From positions 1 through 27,490 of the forward strand of contig CAKPVT010000027.1 in NCBI GenBank assembly GCA_934196125.1: a DNA stretch of 27,490 bases, written 5' to 3'. Under the pieces are notes generated by a model. The model did not search any database, was not told where the DNA came from, and saw only the letters and a program-made list of their open reading frames with translations. Shown piece by piece: positions 12,106-20,657 of the stretch; positions within the stretch are counted from its first letter, which is position 1; each line of letters opens with the position of its first letter. Origin of the DNA: an uncultured Streptococcus sp. GTDB lineage: Bacteria > Bacillota > Bacilli > Lactobacillales > Streptococcaceae. Both the position numbers and the translations under genes were made by a program.

Positions 12106-14607
12106 ATGGCAACTTATAATCATAAAGAAATTGAGAAAAAATGGCAGGCCTATTGGGCTGACAATCATACGTTTAAAACAGGAACAGACGCTGATAAACC
12201 AAATTTCTATGCGTTGGATATGTTCCCTTACCCATCTGGAGCTGGTCTGCACGTAGGACATCCAGAAGGATACACTGCGACTGATATTCTTAGCCGTTTC
12301 AAACGTGCTCAAGGCTACAACGTTCTTCACCCAATGGGTTGGGATGCTTTTGGACTTCCGGCAGAACAATACGCAATGGATACAGGTAATGCCCCAGCTG
12401 AATTCACAGCTAAAAATATTGCTAACTTCAAACGTCAAATCAACTCACTTGGTTTCTCATATGACTGGGACCGTGAAGTAAACACAACTGACCCTAACTA
12501 CTACAAATGGACTCAGTGGATTTTCACAAAATTATACGAAAAAGGTTTGGCATATGAAGCAGAAGTGCCAGTTAACTGGGTTGAAGAATTAGGGACAGCT
12601 ATCGCCAACGAAGAAGTGCTTCCTGACGGAACATCTGAACGCGGTGGTTATCCAGTTGTTCGCAAACCAATGTGTCAATGGATGCTTAAAATCACAGCTT
12701 ACGCTGAACGTCTTTTGGAAGATTTAGATGACCTTGATTGGCCAGAATCTATCAAAGATATGCAACGTAACTGGATTGGTAAATCAACTGGTGCTAACGT
12801 TACTTTTAAAATCAAAGATACGGATAAAGATTTCACCGTATTTACAACTCGTCCAGATACATTATTTGGTGCGACTTACGCTGTTTTAGCGCCTGAGCAC
12901 CCACTTGTTGAAGCTATTACAACACCAGAACAAGCGCAAGCAGTTGCTGACTACAAACACCAAGCAAGCCTTAAATCTGACCTTGCTCGTACAGACCTTG
13001 CTAAAGAAAAAACTGGTGTTTGGACTGGTAGCTACGCTATTAACCCAGTAAATGGTAAAGAAATGCCAATCTGGATTGCTGACTATGTTCTTGTAAGCTA
13101 CGGGACTGGTGCTATCATGGCTGTTCCTGCCCACGATACACGTGACTGGGAATTCGCAAAACAATTCGATTTGGAAATCATTCCAGTTCTTGAAGGTGGA
13201 AATGTTGAAGAGGAAGCTTACACAGAAGACGGACTTCACATCAATTCTGGTTTCCTAGATGGACTTGATAAAACGCAAGCTATTGACAAAATGGTTGAAT
13301 GGCTTGAAGCAGAAGGCGTTGGTAACAAGAAAGTGACTTACCGCTTGCGTGACTGGCTCTTCTCACGTCAACGTTATTGGGGTGAACCAATCCCAATCAT
13401 CCATTGGGAAGACGGTACAACAACAGCTGTTCCAGAGGAGCAATTACCACTTGTATTGCCGGTAACCAAAGACATCAAACCTTCAGGTACAGGTGAATCA
13501 CCACTAGCTAACTTGACAGATTGGCTTGAAGTGACACGCGAAGACGGCGTTAAAGGTCGCCGCGAAACGAACACAATGCCACAATGGGCCGGTTCAAGCT
13601 GGTACTTCCTACGCTACATCGATCCACACAACGATGAAAAATTAGCTGATGAAGAATTGTTGAAACAATGGCTACCAGTTGATATTTACATCGGTGGTGC
13701 AGAACACGCTGTGCTTCACCTTCTTTATGCTCGTTTCTGGCATAAATTCCTTTATGATTTAGGTGTCGTTCCAACCAAAGAACCATTCCAAAAGCTCTTT
13801 AACCAAGGGATGATTTTGGGAACAAGCTACCGCGATCACCGTGGTGCACTTGTGGCAACTGACAAAGTTGAAAAACGTGACGGTTCAATCTTCCACATTG
13901 AAACTGGTGAAGAACTTGAACAAGCACCAGCGAAAATGTCTAAATCACTTAAAAACGTTGTTAACCCTGATGATGTGGTTGAACATTATGGTGCAGATAC
14001 ACTTCGCGTGTACGAAATGTTCATGGGACCACTTGATGCCTCAATCGCATGGTCTGAAGAAGGTCTTGAAGGCTCACGTAAATTCCTCGACCGCGTCTAT
14101 CGCTTGTTGACAACAAAAGAAATTGTTGCAGAAAATAATGGCAATTTGGATAAAGTTTACAACGAAACAGTCAAAGCTGTAACTGAACAACTTGAAGCCA
14201 TGAAATTCAATACAGCTATTGCGCAATTAATGGTATTCGTCAACGCTACTAATAAAGAGGATAAACTCTTTGCTGACTACGCTAAAGGATTTGTACAATT
14301 GTTAGCACCATTTGCACCACACCTTTCTGAAGAATTGTGGCAAACATTGACACAATCAGGCGAATCAATTTCATATGTTGCATGGCCAACATGGGACGAA
14401 GCAAAACTCGTTGAAAACGACGTTGAAATTGTTATCCAAATCAAAGGTAAAGTACGTGCTAAGCTCGTTGTACCAAAAGATTCAAGCCGTGAAGAACTTG
14501 AAAAACTTGCCCTTGCTAACGACAAAATCCAAACAGAAATCGCTGGCAAAGACATTATTAAAGTAATTGCGGTACCTAACAAACTTGTAAATATTGTTGT
14601 GAAATAG
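12106..14607 (+). CDS. leuS: Leucyl-tRNA synthetase
   Basis: 833 residues, class I synthetase that charges tRNA-Leu. The catalytic core has the HIGH motif as HVGH (49-52) and KMSKS at 610-614. The CP1 editing domain (about 220-400), which hydrolyses mischarged isoleucyl or noncanonical products, is present with TTRPDTLFGATY and the GTGAIMAVPAHD loop. The anticodon-binding helical domain and C-terminal tRNA-binding domain follow. I use the ATG at 12106 because GGAG precedes it by six bases; the ATG at 12094 overlaps that site. Codon use is strongly biased, as for a highly expressed gene. Single-gene unit. Confidence 0.97.
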   Translation: MATYNHKEIEKKWQAYWADNHTFKTGTDADKPNFYALDMFPYPSGAGLHVGHPEGYTATDILSRFKRAQGYNVLHPMGWDAFGLPAEQYAMDTGNAPAEFTAKNIANFKRQINSLGFSYDWDREVNTTDPNYYKWTQWIFTKLYEKGLAYEAEVPVNWVEELGTAIANEEVLPDGTSERGGYPVVRKPMCQWMLKITAYAERLLEDLDDLDWPESIKDMQRNWIGKSTGANVTFKIKDTDKDFTVFTTRPDTLFGATYAVLAPEHPLVEAITTPEQAQAVADYKHQASLKSDLARTDLAKEKTGVWTGSYAINPVNGKEMPIWIADYVLVSYGTGAIMAVPAHDTRDWEFAKQFDLEIIPVLEGGNVEEEAYTEDGLHINSGFLDGLDKTQAIDKMVEWLEAEGVGNKKVTYRLRDWLFSRQRYWGEPIPIIHWEDGTTTAVPEEQLPLVLPVTKDIKPSGTGESPLANLTDWLEVTREDGVKGRRETNTMPQWAGSSWYFLRYIDPHNDEKLADEELLKQWLPVDIYIGGAEHAVLHLLYARFWHKFLYDLGVVPTKEPFQKLFNQGMILGTSYRDHRGALVATDKVEKRDGSIFHIETGEELEQAPAKMSKSLKNVVNPDDVVEHYGADTLRVYEMFMGPLDASIAWSEEGLEGSRKFLDRVYRLLTTKEIVAENNGNLDKVYNETVKAVTEQLEAMKFNTAIAQLMVFVNATNKEDKLFADYAKGFVQLLAPFAPHLSEELWQTLTQSGESISYVAWPTWDEAKLVENDVEIVIQIKGKVRAKLVVPKDSSREELEKLALANDKIQTEIAGKDIIKVIAVPNKLVNIVVK

Positions 14608-14705
14608 ATTTTTGATACAAGTTTGTTAGCTTTATTTCCAACCTCAACCCCTCTCCCAGAGCTTTTGAGTATCATAAAGAATAATATCTTTTTACAAATT
14701 CAGTT

Positions 14706-14736
14706 AAAAAGAGATTTCTGTTTGGAATCTCTTTTT
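14706..14736 (+). terminator. Intrinsic terminator after leuS
   Basis: AAAAAGAGATT pairs with AATCTCTTTTT around TCTGTTTGG. The rest of 14608-14899 shows no coding sequence; a small hairpin (GTGTG/CACAC near 14795-14812) and AT-rich promoter-like sequence are all I see. Confidence 0.88.
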
Positions 14737-14899
14737 ATTATTTATAATTGATTCTTGCATTATGATTGAGAAAATCCAGTCAGAGCAAAATAGTTGTGTG
14801 AAAACACACTTTGTAGTAGCATAGCGTTATACGATTCTATATACTGTATTCCAACATCGAAGTAATATAGTATGACGAATTAGAAAGGAAATGTAAATA

Positions 14900-15100
14900 A
14901 TGATTGAAATTACATTTTTAAACGCAGGAAACCAAGAACGAGTGGTGACGTTTGACTCATACGAGGAATTCGAACGTTCACAGCAAGCTTGCTCAATCGA
15001 TATTGCCGACTATTACAAAGTCACTAAGGTCGTTTATAATGGTCATGTACTGGATTATTCAGGAAATTATGGCAACTTATTTTACTACTTTTTAAAATAA
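14900..15100 (+). CDS. DUF4649 family protein
   Basis: 66 residues: MIEITFLNAGNQERVVTFDS, then EEFERSQQACSI, KVTKVVYNGHVLDYSGNYG and LFYYFLK. This matches the small streptococcal DUF4649 family, for which no function is known. No membrane segment or cysteine pair; predicted small alpha/beta fold. AGAAAGGAAATG gives a Shine-Dalgarno about ten bases before the ATG. It is followed by a terminator and is probably transcribed alone. Confidence 0.85.
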   Translation: MIEITFLNAGNQERVVTFDSYEEFERSQQACSIDIADYYKVTKVVYNGHVLDYSGNYGNLFYYFLK

Positions 15101-15210
15101 GATTTAACACAATATCGTATTTAACGACGTTTTTCATTTGTGAATAAAGACGACTAGTAGATTGTCAAAAATTTATGATAAAATCGCAACAAATTGATTT
15201 TAAAACAAGC

Positions 15211-15236
15211 AAAAAGCCCTAAACAAAGGGCTTTTT
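15211..15236 (+). terminator. Intrinsic terminator after the DUF4649 gene
   Basis: AAAAAGCCCT pairs with AGGGCTTTTT around AAACAA. It also lies downstream of the minus-strand tRNA and is symmetrical enough to end that transcript. Confidence 0.88.
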
Positions 15237-15250
15237 CTTATGATGTTTAG

Positions 15251-15323
15251 TCCTCCCTATAGGGCTCGAACCTATGACCCATGGATTAAGAGTCCACTGC
15301 TCTACCAACTGAGCTAAGGAAGG
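15251..15323 (-). tRNA. tRNA-Lys (anticodon CUU)
   Basis: On the minus strand: acceptor CCTTCCT pairs with AGGGAGG (one G-U), the D arm is GCTC...GAGC, the anticodon loop CTCTTAA in the GTGGA/TCCAT stem gives anticodon CTT, and the T arm is ATAGG-TTCGAGC-CCTAT. The discriminator base is A and CCA is not encoded. It lies eight bases after the 6S RNA helix, so both are probably one transcript processed by tRNA maturation enzymes. Confidence 0.95.
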
Positions 15324-15330
15324 ATAAGAA

Positions 15331-15521
15331 GCTGTATTGGCACCGTGATTCACGATTTGTATTGAACCCGCGATCTACAAGCAGGAGGGCAACTCGCTTC
15401 TCCTTAGTTGCTTCCGCGTGTAACGGCTTGCATACTGGAGAAAGACTACTGTTTCCCGAAATACAAATATTTAGTCGGTCAACACATTGATGTGAATTCG
15501 TATGCCACAGCAATAACCTAT
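15331..15521 (-). ncRNA. ssrS: 6S RNA
   Basis: On the minus strand the ends close as GCTGTGGCA with TGCC-AAT-ACAGC; further in, ATTTGTATT pairs perfectly with AATACAAAT, leaving a long rod with a central open region, the 6S fold that mimics an open promoter and sequesters sigma-A RNA polymerase. The size (~190 nt), the strong promoter and the position beside rarA (as for one 6S copy of Bacillus subtilis next to yrvN/rarA) agree. The 5' end is set by the promoter; the 3' end by the closing helix. Identification is by structure and synteny, not by a model search. Confidence 0.82.
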
Positions 15522-15527
15522 GTATTT

Positions 15528-15555
15528 ATGATAGCATTTTTAAAAAATATTTCAA
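15528..15555 (-). promoter_or_regulatory. 6S RNA promoter
   Basis: On the minus strand TTGAAA, 16-bp spacer, TATCAT with TG one base before it. The predicted start is about seven bases after, near 15521. Confidence 0.75.
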
Positions 15556-15638
15556 GGGCAAATCTTATTTTTTAGAAAGCGGTTTTCTTTTTAGGTATTA
15601 ACAAAAGCTATTAAAATGAGAAAGTCAACATATTATTG

Positions 15639-16907
15639 TTATTTAGACAGTTCATCAATTCGCTCTTTGTTAGCACCGAGGGCACGCTCGTATTTCCCAG
15701 TTTGGTTAGCCTCAAAATAATTTTTTCCGACTAACTTATCTGGTAAATACTGCTGTTTAACCCATTTTTCAGGATAATCATGAGGGTATTTGTAGCCTTG
15801 TGCGTTGCCCAATTCTTTGCTGCCAGCGTAATGTCCGTCGCGTAGATGACGTGGAATTGGTAGATTTCCATTTTGATGAAGGTCGCTGATAGCCTTGTCA
15901 ATCGCTGTATTGGCAGAATTTGATTTTGGTGATAAGGCAAGGTCAATTACGACGTTTGCAATTAAGATACGTGCTTCAGGAAAACCAATTCTTTGGGCAA
16001 CATCAAGGGCAATGACCGTATGAATTTGAGCGTCAGGATTAGCAAGCCCAATATCCTCGTAAGCAATCACAGTCAGCCTGCGAGCAAGGCTTGGCAAATC
16101 ACCAGCTTCAATCAGACGAGCGGCGTAGTGAAGACTAGCATTGACATCAGAGCCACGAATGGATTTTTGCAAAGCTGACAGCACATCATAGTGACCATCA
16201 CCATCTTTATCCATGGTAATATAACTGCGCTGCAAGCTATTTTCAACGGTGTCAAGGCTAATGTGGCGCAGCCCGTTATCATCTGCTTTGGTTGACATGA
16301 CCGCTAAATCAAGTGAATTAAAAGCTGAGCGTAGGTCGCCGTTGGTTGCCGTTGCAATGAAATCAAGCGCATCGGCATCAATATCAACATCAAAGTCAAA
16401 TCCGCGCTCTTTATCAGATAAAGCTGTTTGCAAAGCTGTCTTTATGTTATCAGTTGACAAAGGTTCTAATTCAAAAATTTGTACCCTTGAGCGAATGGCT
16501 GGCGTCACCGAAAAGAAAGGATTTTCAGTTGTTGCCCCAATCATGATAATATTGCCATTTTCAAGTAAAGGTAGCAAGAAATCTTGTTTGGTTTTATCTA
16601 AGCGGTGAATTTCGTCGAGCAGTAAGACCAAACCGCCAGAAAATTTAGCTTCCTCGGCAATTTCTTGCAGGCGCTTTTTGCTGTCTGTTGTAGCGTTGAA
16701 TGTCCGAAAAGCGTATTTGGTTGTTCCTGCGATAGCGCTAGCGATTGAGGTCTTCCCGATACCAGGAGGACCGTAGAGAATCATTGATGACAGCATATTG
16801 GCCTCCACCATACGGCGAATAATTTTTCCTTCACCGACTAGGTGTTTCTGCCCAATCACTTGGTCAATATTCTTAGGGCGCATTCGCAAAGCGAGATTAT
16901 TTGGCAT
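15639..16907 (-). CDS. rarA: Replication-associated recombination protein RarA (MgsA) AAA+ ATPase
   Basis: 422 residues. Walker A GPPGIGKT (46-53), Walker B LLLDEIHR (95-102), sensor motif GATTENPFF and the C-terminal tetramerisation domain (about 245-415, with YEDIGLANP and PIPRHLRDGHY) are all present. RarA acts at stalled replication forks as a clamp-loader-like ATPase. I chose ATG 16907, preceded by GGAGG, over in-frame starts up to 16970, which run through the upstream gene. It overlaps the 3' end of the truncated GNAT gene by 11 bases, so the two are translationally coupled. Confidence 0.95.
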   Translation of the reverse strand: MPNNLALRMRPKNIDQVIGQKHLVGEGKIIRRMVEANMLSSMILYGPPGIGKTSIASAIAGTTKYAFRTFNATTDSKKRLQEIAEEAKFSGGLVLLLDEIHRLDKTKQDFLLPLLENGNIIMIGATTENPFFSVTPAIRSRVQIFELEPLSTDNIKTALQTALSDKERGFDFDVDIDADALDFIATATNGDLRSAFNSLDLAVMSTKADDNGLRHISLDTVENSLQRSYITMDKDGDGHYDVLSALQKSIRGSDVNASLHYAARLIEAGDLPSLARRLTVIAYEDIGLANPDAQIHTVIALDVAQRIGFPEARILIANVVIDLALSPKSNSANTAIDKAISDLHQNGNLPIPRHLRDGHYAGSKELGNAQGYKYPHDYPEKWVKQQYLPDKLVGKNYFEANQTGKYERALGANKERIDELSK

Positions 16908-17148
16908 GAATATCCTCCATATAATAACTGTAAACGAGGTCATCAACGTAAGTATGGTAATCAAGAACACCTAAAATGTCTTGATTTTCTTCAGCAACAA
17001 GATAATGTGTTCCATTTTCAAAATCTTTGATGATTTTATCCTTATTTGCAATAGGTAGCGGAGCTGTCGTGTTAAATGTATCCCTTGTTTGTTTTTCTAG
17101 TATAACCACTTGTTCAATATCTTCTAGCTTCATTAGTCGTATTTGCAT
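16897..17148 (-). pseudogene. GNAT acetyltransferase, truncated to the N-terminal half
   Basis: 83 residues: MQIRLMKLEDIEQVVILEKQ, then SPLP-like TAPLPIANKDK and NGTHYLVAEE with GVLDY, the beta1-beta3 part of a GNAT fold. The acetyl-CoA pyrophosphate loop (Q/R-x-x-G-x-G/A) and all that follows are missing; the last 20 residues (HTYVDDLVYSYY...) do not look like GNAT. Family members at this place are about 170 residues. The stop falls inside the rarA start region, which suggests that a deletion removed the second half while keeping rarA's ribosome binding site. A stable product is doubtful. Confidence 0.68.
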
Positions 17149-17211
17149 GTCATTTCCCCTTAAGTATGATAAAATAATTGTAACACAAAAGAAGATTGGA
17201 AGAAATTTTTA

Positions 17212-17682
17212 ATGGCTAAATTTGGCTTTTTATCAGTATTAGAAGAAGAAATGGACAAGCACTTCACGTTTGATTATGCCATTGATTGGAATAAGAAAAA
17301 TCATGCGGTGGAAGTGACTTTTATTTTGGAAGCGCAGAATCAATCTGCGGTTGAAACTGTGGATGACCAAGGTGAAATCAGCAATAATGACATCATTTTT
17401 GAAGATTATGTGCTTTTTTACAATCAAGCAAAATCAAAAGTTGATGAAGATGACTATTTGGTGACTATTCCATTTGACGCCAAAAAAGGCTTCTCGCGTG
17501 AATTTTTAGCCTGTTTTGCTGAAACATTGAACGACGTAGCAACCAAAGGTCTTGATGATTTAATGGACTTTTTAGCAGACGAAAATGCGACTGACTTTGC
17601 GCTCGAATGGGATGCTGAAAGCTTTGAAAATGGCAAAGCAGAACTGAAAGAAACAGAATACTTTGCCTATCCGAGGTATTGA
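17212..17682 (+). CDS. DUF3013 family protein
   Basis: 156 residues, acidic and soluble, MAKFGFLSVLEEEMDKHFTF through to EYFAYPRY. It matches the streptococcal/lactococcal DUF3013 family in length and ends; no activity is known and no catalytic motif is evident. GGAAG lies about nine bases before the ATG. In related genomes it stands directly before prmA; here another gene has been placed between them. Divergent from the GNAT/rarA pair, with a TATGATAAAAT stretch between that could serve as a -10. Confidence 0.88.
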   Translation: MAKFGFLSVLEEEMDKHFTFDYAIDWNKKNHAVEVTFILEAQNQSAVETVDDQGEISNNDIIFEDYVLFYNQAKSKVDEDDYLVTIPFDAKKGFSREFLACFAETLNDVATKGLDDLMDFLADENATDFALEWDAESFENGKAELKETEYFAYPRY

Positions 17683-17683
17683 G

Positions 17684-18577
17684 GTGGCAAAAAGAGGTAA
17701 AAATATAAACATGTTTCTAATGGATGGCGAGGTCACTGGTAAAATTAAGTGCACGTTGTCCAATTGGACAGGGGTAATTTACAAAATTCCTAGGCTTCAA
17801 CTAGGAGATTTAAAATCGAGACCTGATATGAAACAAAGTGGTATTTATTTCTTATTTGGCCGTGACGATGATAATTATCAGGATACTGTTTATATTGGTC
17901 AAGCAACAACTCGAAAGAATGGCGAAGGCGTTTTGTTACGTATTCAAGAGCACACTAGAGATAATCATTCTGATTACTTTAATGATGTGATTGTGTTGAC
18001 GACACAAAATGATTCATTTGGTCCAACTGAAATTAGTTACTTAGAGAATCGGTTTACTCAGCTAGCAAATGAGGCGAATCGTGTTGTTGTTCGAAATGGT
18101 AATGAACCCAATCCTGGGAATGTAACCGAAGAAAAGCAATCAGAGTTAGATGAAGTCATTGACAATACAAAGACTATCATTGGTGCTCTTGGGTATCGTT
18201 TATTTGTTCCAAGAGTTGGTAATGATATATCGACTGATGAGGAACGAACAGAAAAAAATTTTGTTCTAGAGCGTAGGATTAAGCGTTCAGGCAAAAAGAT
18301 TATTGCATACTGTAAGCAGACAACAGAAGGATTTGTTGTTCTTAAAGATAGTATGGTAGAGATTACAGACGGAAGGGTAATTCCAGAATCTATCCGTGAA
18401 TTACGACAAGAGTTACAAGAAAAAGGAATTGTCGAAAATGGTATTCTTAAGGAAAGTCAGTTTTTCAATAGCCCATCTTACGCAGCATCATTTGTCTTAG
18501 GAATGAATACTAATGGTCGTACTGATTGGAAAGATTCAAATGGATGTACTTTGAAAGAAGTAGAAGAAAATATGTGA
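17684..18577 (+). CDS. GIY-YIG nuclease-domain protein with DUF4357 C-terminus
   Basis: 297 residues from GTG 17684, which follows the DUF3013 stop by one base and has CGAGG seven bases upstream; the conserved start RGKNINMFLMDG follows. The GIY-YIG core is SGIYFLFG...TVYIGQAT with the Arg in GEGVLLRIQEH and a later Glu (about residues 50-140); the DUF4357 part is NSPSYAASFVLGMNTNGRTDW with WKDSNG near the end. Such proteins occur in accessory loci and are presumed to be DNA-acting or RNA-acting, but substrates are unknown. No methyltransferase or helicase partner is present. It appears inserted between DUF3013 and prmA and is codon-wise less biased than its neighbours. Confidence 0.85.
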   Translation: MAKRGKNINMFLMDGEVTGKIKCTLSNWTGVIYKIPRLQLGDLKSRPDMKQSGIYFLFGRDDDNYQDTVYIGQATTRKNGEGVLLRIQEHTRDNHSDYFNDVIVLTTQNDSFGPTEISYLENRFTQLANEANRVVVRNGNEPNPGNVTEEKQSELDEVIDNTKTIIGALGYRLFVPRVGNDISTDEERTEKNFVLERRIKRSGKKIIAYCKQTTEGFVVLKDSMVEITDGRVIPESIRELRQELQEKGIVENGILKESQFFNSPSYAASFVLGMNTNGRTDWKDSNGCTLKEVEENM

Positions 18578-18647
18578 TAGTTTTAATGCTTGAATAGGAA
18601 AAATTATAGTTATTGTAAGGTAAGTATTAATAAAAACAAGAAAGGAA

Positions 18648-18767
18648 AAAGGACGAGTGTTCATCTTTGAACACGGACGGAAAATTCGGAAAAAAGATAA
18701 GCTTGACTAGTGTCAGTCGACACGTCATCAAGCTTCCTATTTTTCAGTCGTTTTCTAGTCGTCCTTT
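18648..18767. other. Palindromic three-way-junction element upstream of prmA
   Basis: AAAGGACGA (18648) pairs perfectly with TCGTCCTTT (18759-18767). Inside are two further perfect hairpins: GTGTTC-ATCTTT-GAACAC (18657-18674) and AAGCTTGA...TCAAGCTT (18699-18735) with an inner TGTC-AGTC-GACA. The second is followed by TTCCTATTTTT and can act as a terminator of the GIY-YIG gene. The element ends 12 bases before the prmA ATG, which has no clear Shine-Dalgarno. It may be a mobile element scar, an RNA regulatory element or both. Confidence 0.7.
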
Positions 18768-18778
18768 GTATCAGAATT

Positions 18779-19732
18779 ATGAACAAGTGGCAAGAGTTGA
18801 CTGTTGAGGTCTTGCGTGATGCAGAAGAAGCTGCGTCAAATATTTTAATTGAATTGGGAAGTCAAGGTGTGGCGATTGATGATAGTGCGGACTATCTCGG
18901 TCATGTTGGCAAATACGGCGAAGTATTTCCAGAAATCAAACGACTGGAAGCTGTTAAAATCACAGCTTACTACCCAGAAAACGTTGACATTGAGGCTGTT
19001 GAAAAAGAGGTGGCTGACCGCTTAGCGGAATTGACTGATTTTGGCATTGATGCTGGTGATGTTCACTACGCAACACAAGAATTGGCAGAGCAAGATTGGG
19101 CAGAGAACTGGAAAAAATATTATGAACCAACGCGTATCAGCCATGGTTTAACAATCGTTCCAAGTTGGACAGATTATGAAGCTAGTGAGGGTGAGAAAAC
19201 AATTTGTCTCGACCCTGGTATGGCATTTGGTACAGGAACTCACCCAACCACAAAAATGAGCCTTTTTGCGCTCGAGCAAGTGCTTCGTGGCGGTGAAACG
19301 GTCCTTGATGTCGGTACTGGTTCGGGTGTGCTTTCGATTGCAAGTTCACTACTTGGGGCAAAAGACATTTACGCTTATGATCTTGACGAAGTAGCGGTGC
19401 GCGTGGCACAAGAAAATATTGGTTTGAATGCTAATACTGAAAATATCCACGTGGCTACTGGAAATCTTTTGCGAGGTGTTAGCATTCAAGCAGACGTTAT
19501 CGTGGCAAATATCCTTGCGGACATTTTGGTCAATATGACAGAAGATGCTTATCGTCTTGTCAAAGATGAAGGTTACCTTATCATGTCAGGCATTATTTCT
19601 GATAAATGGGATATAGTTCGTAAATCAGCTGAGGACGCAGGTTTCTTCCTTGAAACACACATGGTTCAAGGCGAATGGAATGCTTGTGTTTTCAAAAAGA
19701 CTGATGATATTTTAGGTGTAATTGGGGGATAA
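18779..19732 (+). CDS. prmA: Ribosomal protein L11 methyltransferase
   Basis: 317 residues, the normal length. PrmA trimethylates residues of L11 using S-adenosylmethionine. The N-terminal L11-recognition domain (1-~70, MNKWQELTVEVLRDAEEAAS) is joined to a Rossmann methyltransferase with motif I VLDVGTGSGVLS (from residue 175) and ANILADIL (from 243). I use ATG 18779 as in known family members; the in-frame GTG at 18710 lies inside the palindromic element. No Shine-Dalgarno is visible before 18779, unusual for this core gene and perhaps a result of the insertion. rsmE starts right after the stop. Confidence 0.95.
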   Translation: MNKWQELTVEVLRDAEEAASNILIELGSQGVAIDDSADYLGHVGKYGEVFPEIKRLEAVKITAYYPENVDIEAVEKEVADRLAELTDFGIDAGDVHYATQELAEQDWAENWKKYYEPTRISHGLTIVPSWTDYEASEGEKTICLDPGMAFGTGTHPTTKMSLFALEQVLRGGETVLDVGTGSGVLSIASSLLGAKDIYAYDLDEVAVRVAQENIGLNANTENIHVATGNLLRGVSIQADVIVANILADILVNMTEDAYRLVKDEGYLIMSGIISDKWDIVRKSAEDAGFFLETHMVQGEWNACVFKKTDDILGVIGG

Positions 19733-20476
19733 ATGCAACAGTATTTTGTAGCAGGACAAGCTCAAGACGTCGTTACAATCACAGATAAAGATACGATTAA
19801 GCATATGTTTAACGTCATGCGTTTGACAGAAGGCGACGAAGTTGTCCTTGTTTTTGATGACCACATCAAACGCTTGGCAAAGGTTGTCGATAGTGCTGAG
19901 CACCGTTTTGAAATTATCAAAGAGCTTGATAGCAATGTTGAGATGCCAGTTGAAGTGACGATTGCTGCGGGATTTCCTAAAGGTGATAAACTAGAATTTC
20001 TTGCGCAAAAAGGAACAGAACTTGGTATGGCAAATCTCTGGGCATTTCCATCTGATTGGTCTGTGGCCAAATGGGATGGGAAAAAATTAGCCAAAAAAAC
20101 TGATAAGTTGGCAAAAATCACACTAGGTGCTGCAGAACAAAGCAAACGCAATAACATTCCTCAAGTTACTCTTTTTGAGAAAAAAGCAGCTTTTTTAGCA
20201 GAACTTGAGCAATTTGATAAGATTTTCATTGCTTATGAGGAATCAGCCAAGGAAGGTGAGACGGCTGTTCTAGCGCGTGAGTTGTCACAAATGAGAGTAG
20301 GAGAGAAAATTCTCTTTATCTTTGGACCAGAGGGCGGCATTTCGCCAGAAGAAACCGAAATATTTGAATCAAAAGGTGGTTTGAAAATCGGTTTAGGACC
20401 ACGTATCATGCGTGCCGAAACCGCACCACTATACGCTTTAGCGAGCGTTAGCTATGCTTTGGAATTGCTGAAGTAG
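19733..20476 (+). CDS. rsmE: 16S rRNA (uracil1498-N3)-methyltransferase
   Basis: 247 residues. RsmE methylates U1498 in the decoding region of 16S rRNA. A small PUA-like N-terminal domain (1-~70) precedes a SPOUT methyltransferase domain with the trefoil-knot motifs FGPEGGISPEE (from ~197) and LGPRIMRAETA (~222-232). The ATG follows the prmA TAA with no gap; GGGGG lies four bases before it. Cotranscribed with prmA, the standard pairing. Confidence 0.96.
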   Translation: MQQYFVAGQAQDVVTITDKDTIKHMFNVMRLTEGDEVVLVFDDHIKRLAKVVDSAEHRFEIIKELDSNVEMPVEVTIAAGFPKGDKLEFLAQKGTELGMANLWAFPSDWSVAKWDGKKLAKKTDKLAKITLGAAEQSKRNNIPQVTLFEKKAAFLAELEQFDKIFIAYEESAKEGETAVLARELSQMRVGEKILFIFGPEGGISPEETEIFESKGGLKIGLGPRIMRAETAPLYALASVSYALELLK

Positions 20477-20487
20477 TTAGGAGAAAA

Positions 20488-20595
20488 ATGGAAATAGTTG
20501 ATACGATTTACAATGATAATTGGGGTCGTTTAGACCCATGGGTATTATCGCGAATGAATGGTAAACCATTGGGCAGAAGCAGATGCGAATGCTGA
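20488..20595 (+). pseudogene. Truncated small ORF next to an IS6-type end
   Basis: 35 codons, MEIVDTIYNDNWGRLDPWVL and a basic end, with AGGAG five bases before the ATG. A second frame from about 20570 continues as WAEADANAELTLDNLGF up to the IS6-type repeat, suggesting that a longer gene was frameshifted and cut there. I do not recognise the family. Confidence 0.4.
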
Positions 20596-20613
20596 GCTGA
20601 CTTTAGATAACTT

Positions 20614-20631
20614 AGGCTTCGCAACAGAACC
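20614..20631. mobile_element. Solo IS6-family terminal repeat
   Basis: GGCTTCGCAACAGAACC matches the right end of the ISS1 copy at 25421-25438 over its last 15 bases. No transposase or further ISS1 sequence precedes it. It marks the left edge of the plasmid-like segment. Confidence 0.65.
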
Positions 20632-20657
20632 TTCTAGTCTTTCTTTCGTCTTTTATT

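Noticed and set aside
15286..15513. A 75-residue minus-strand reading frame
   Set aside because: It overlaps the tRNA and the 6S RNA and has no ribosome binding site.
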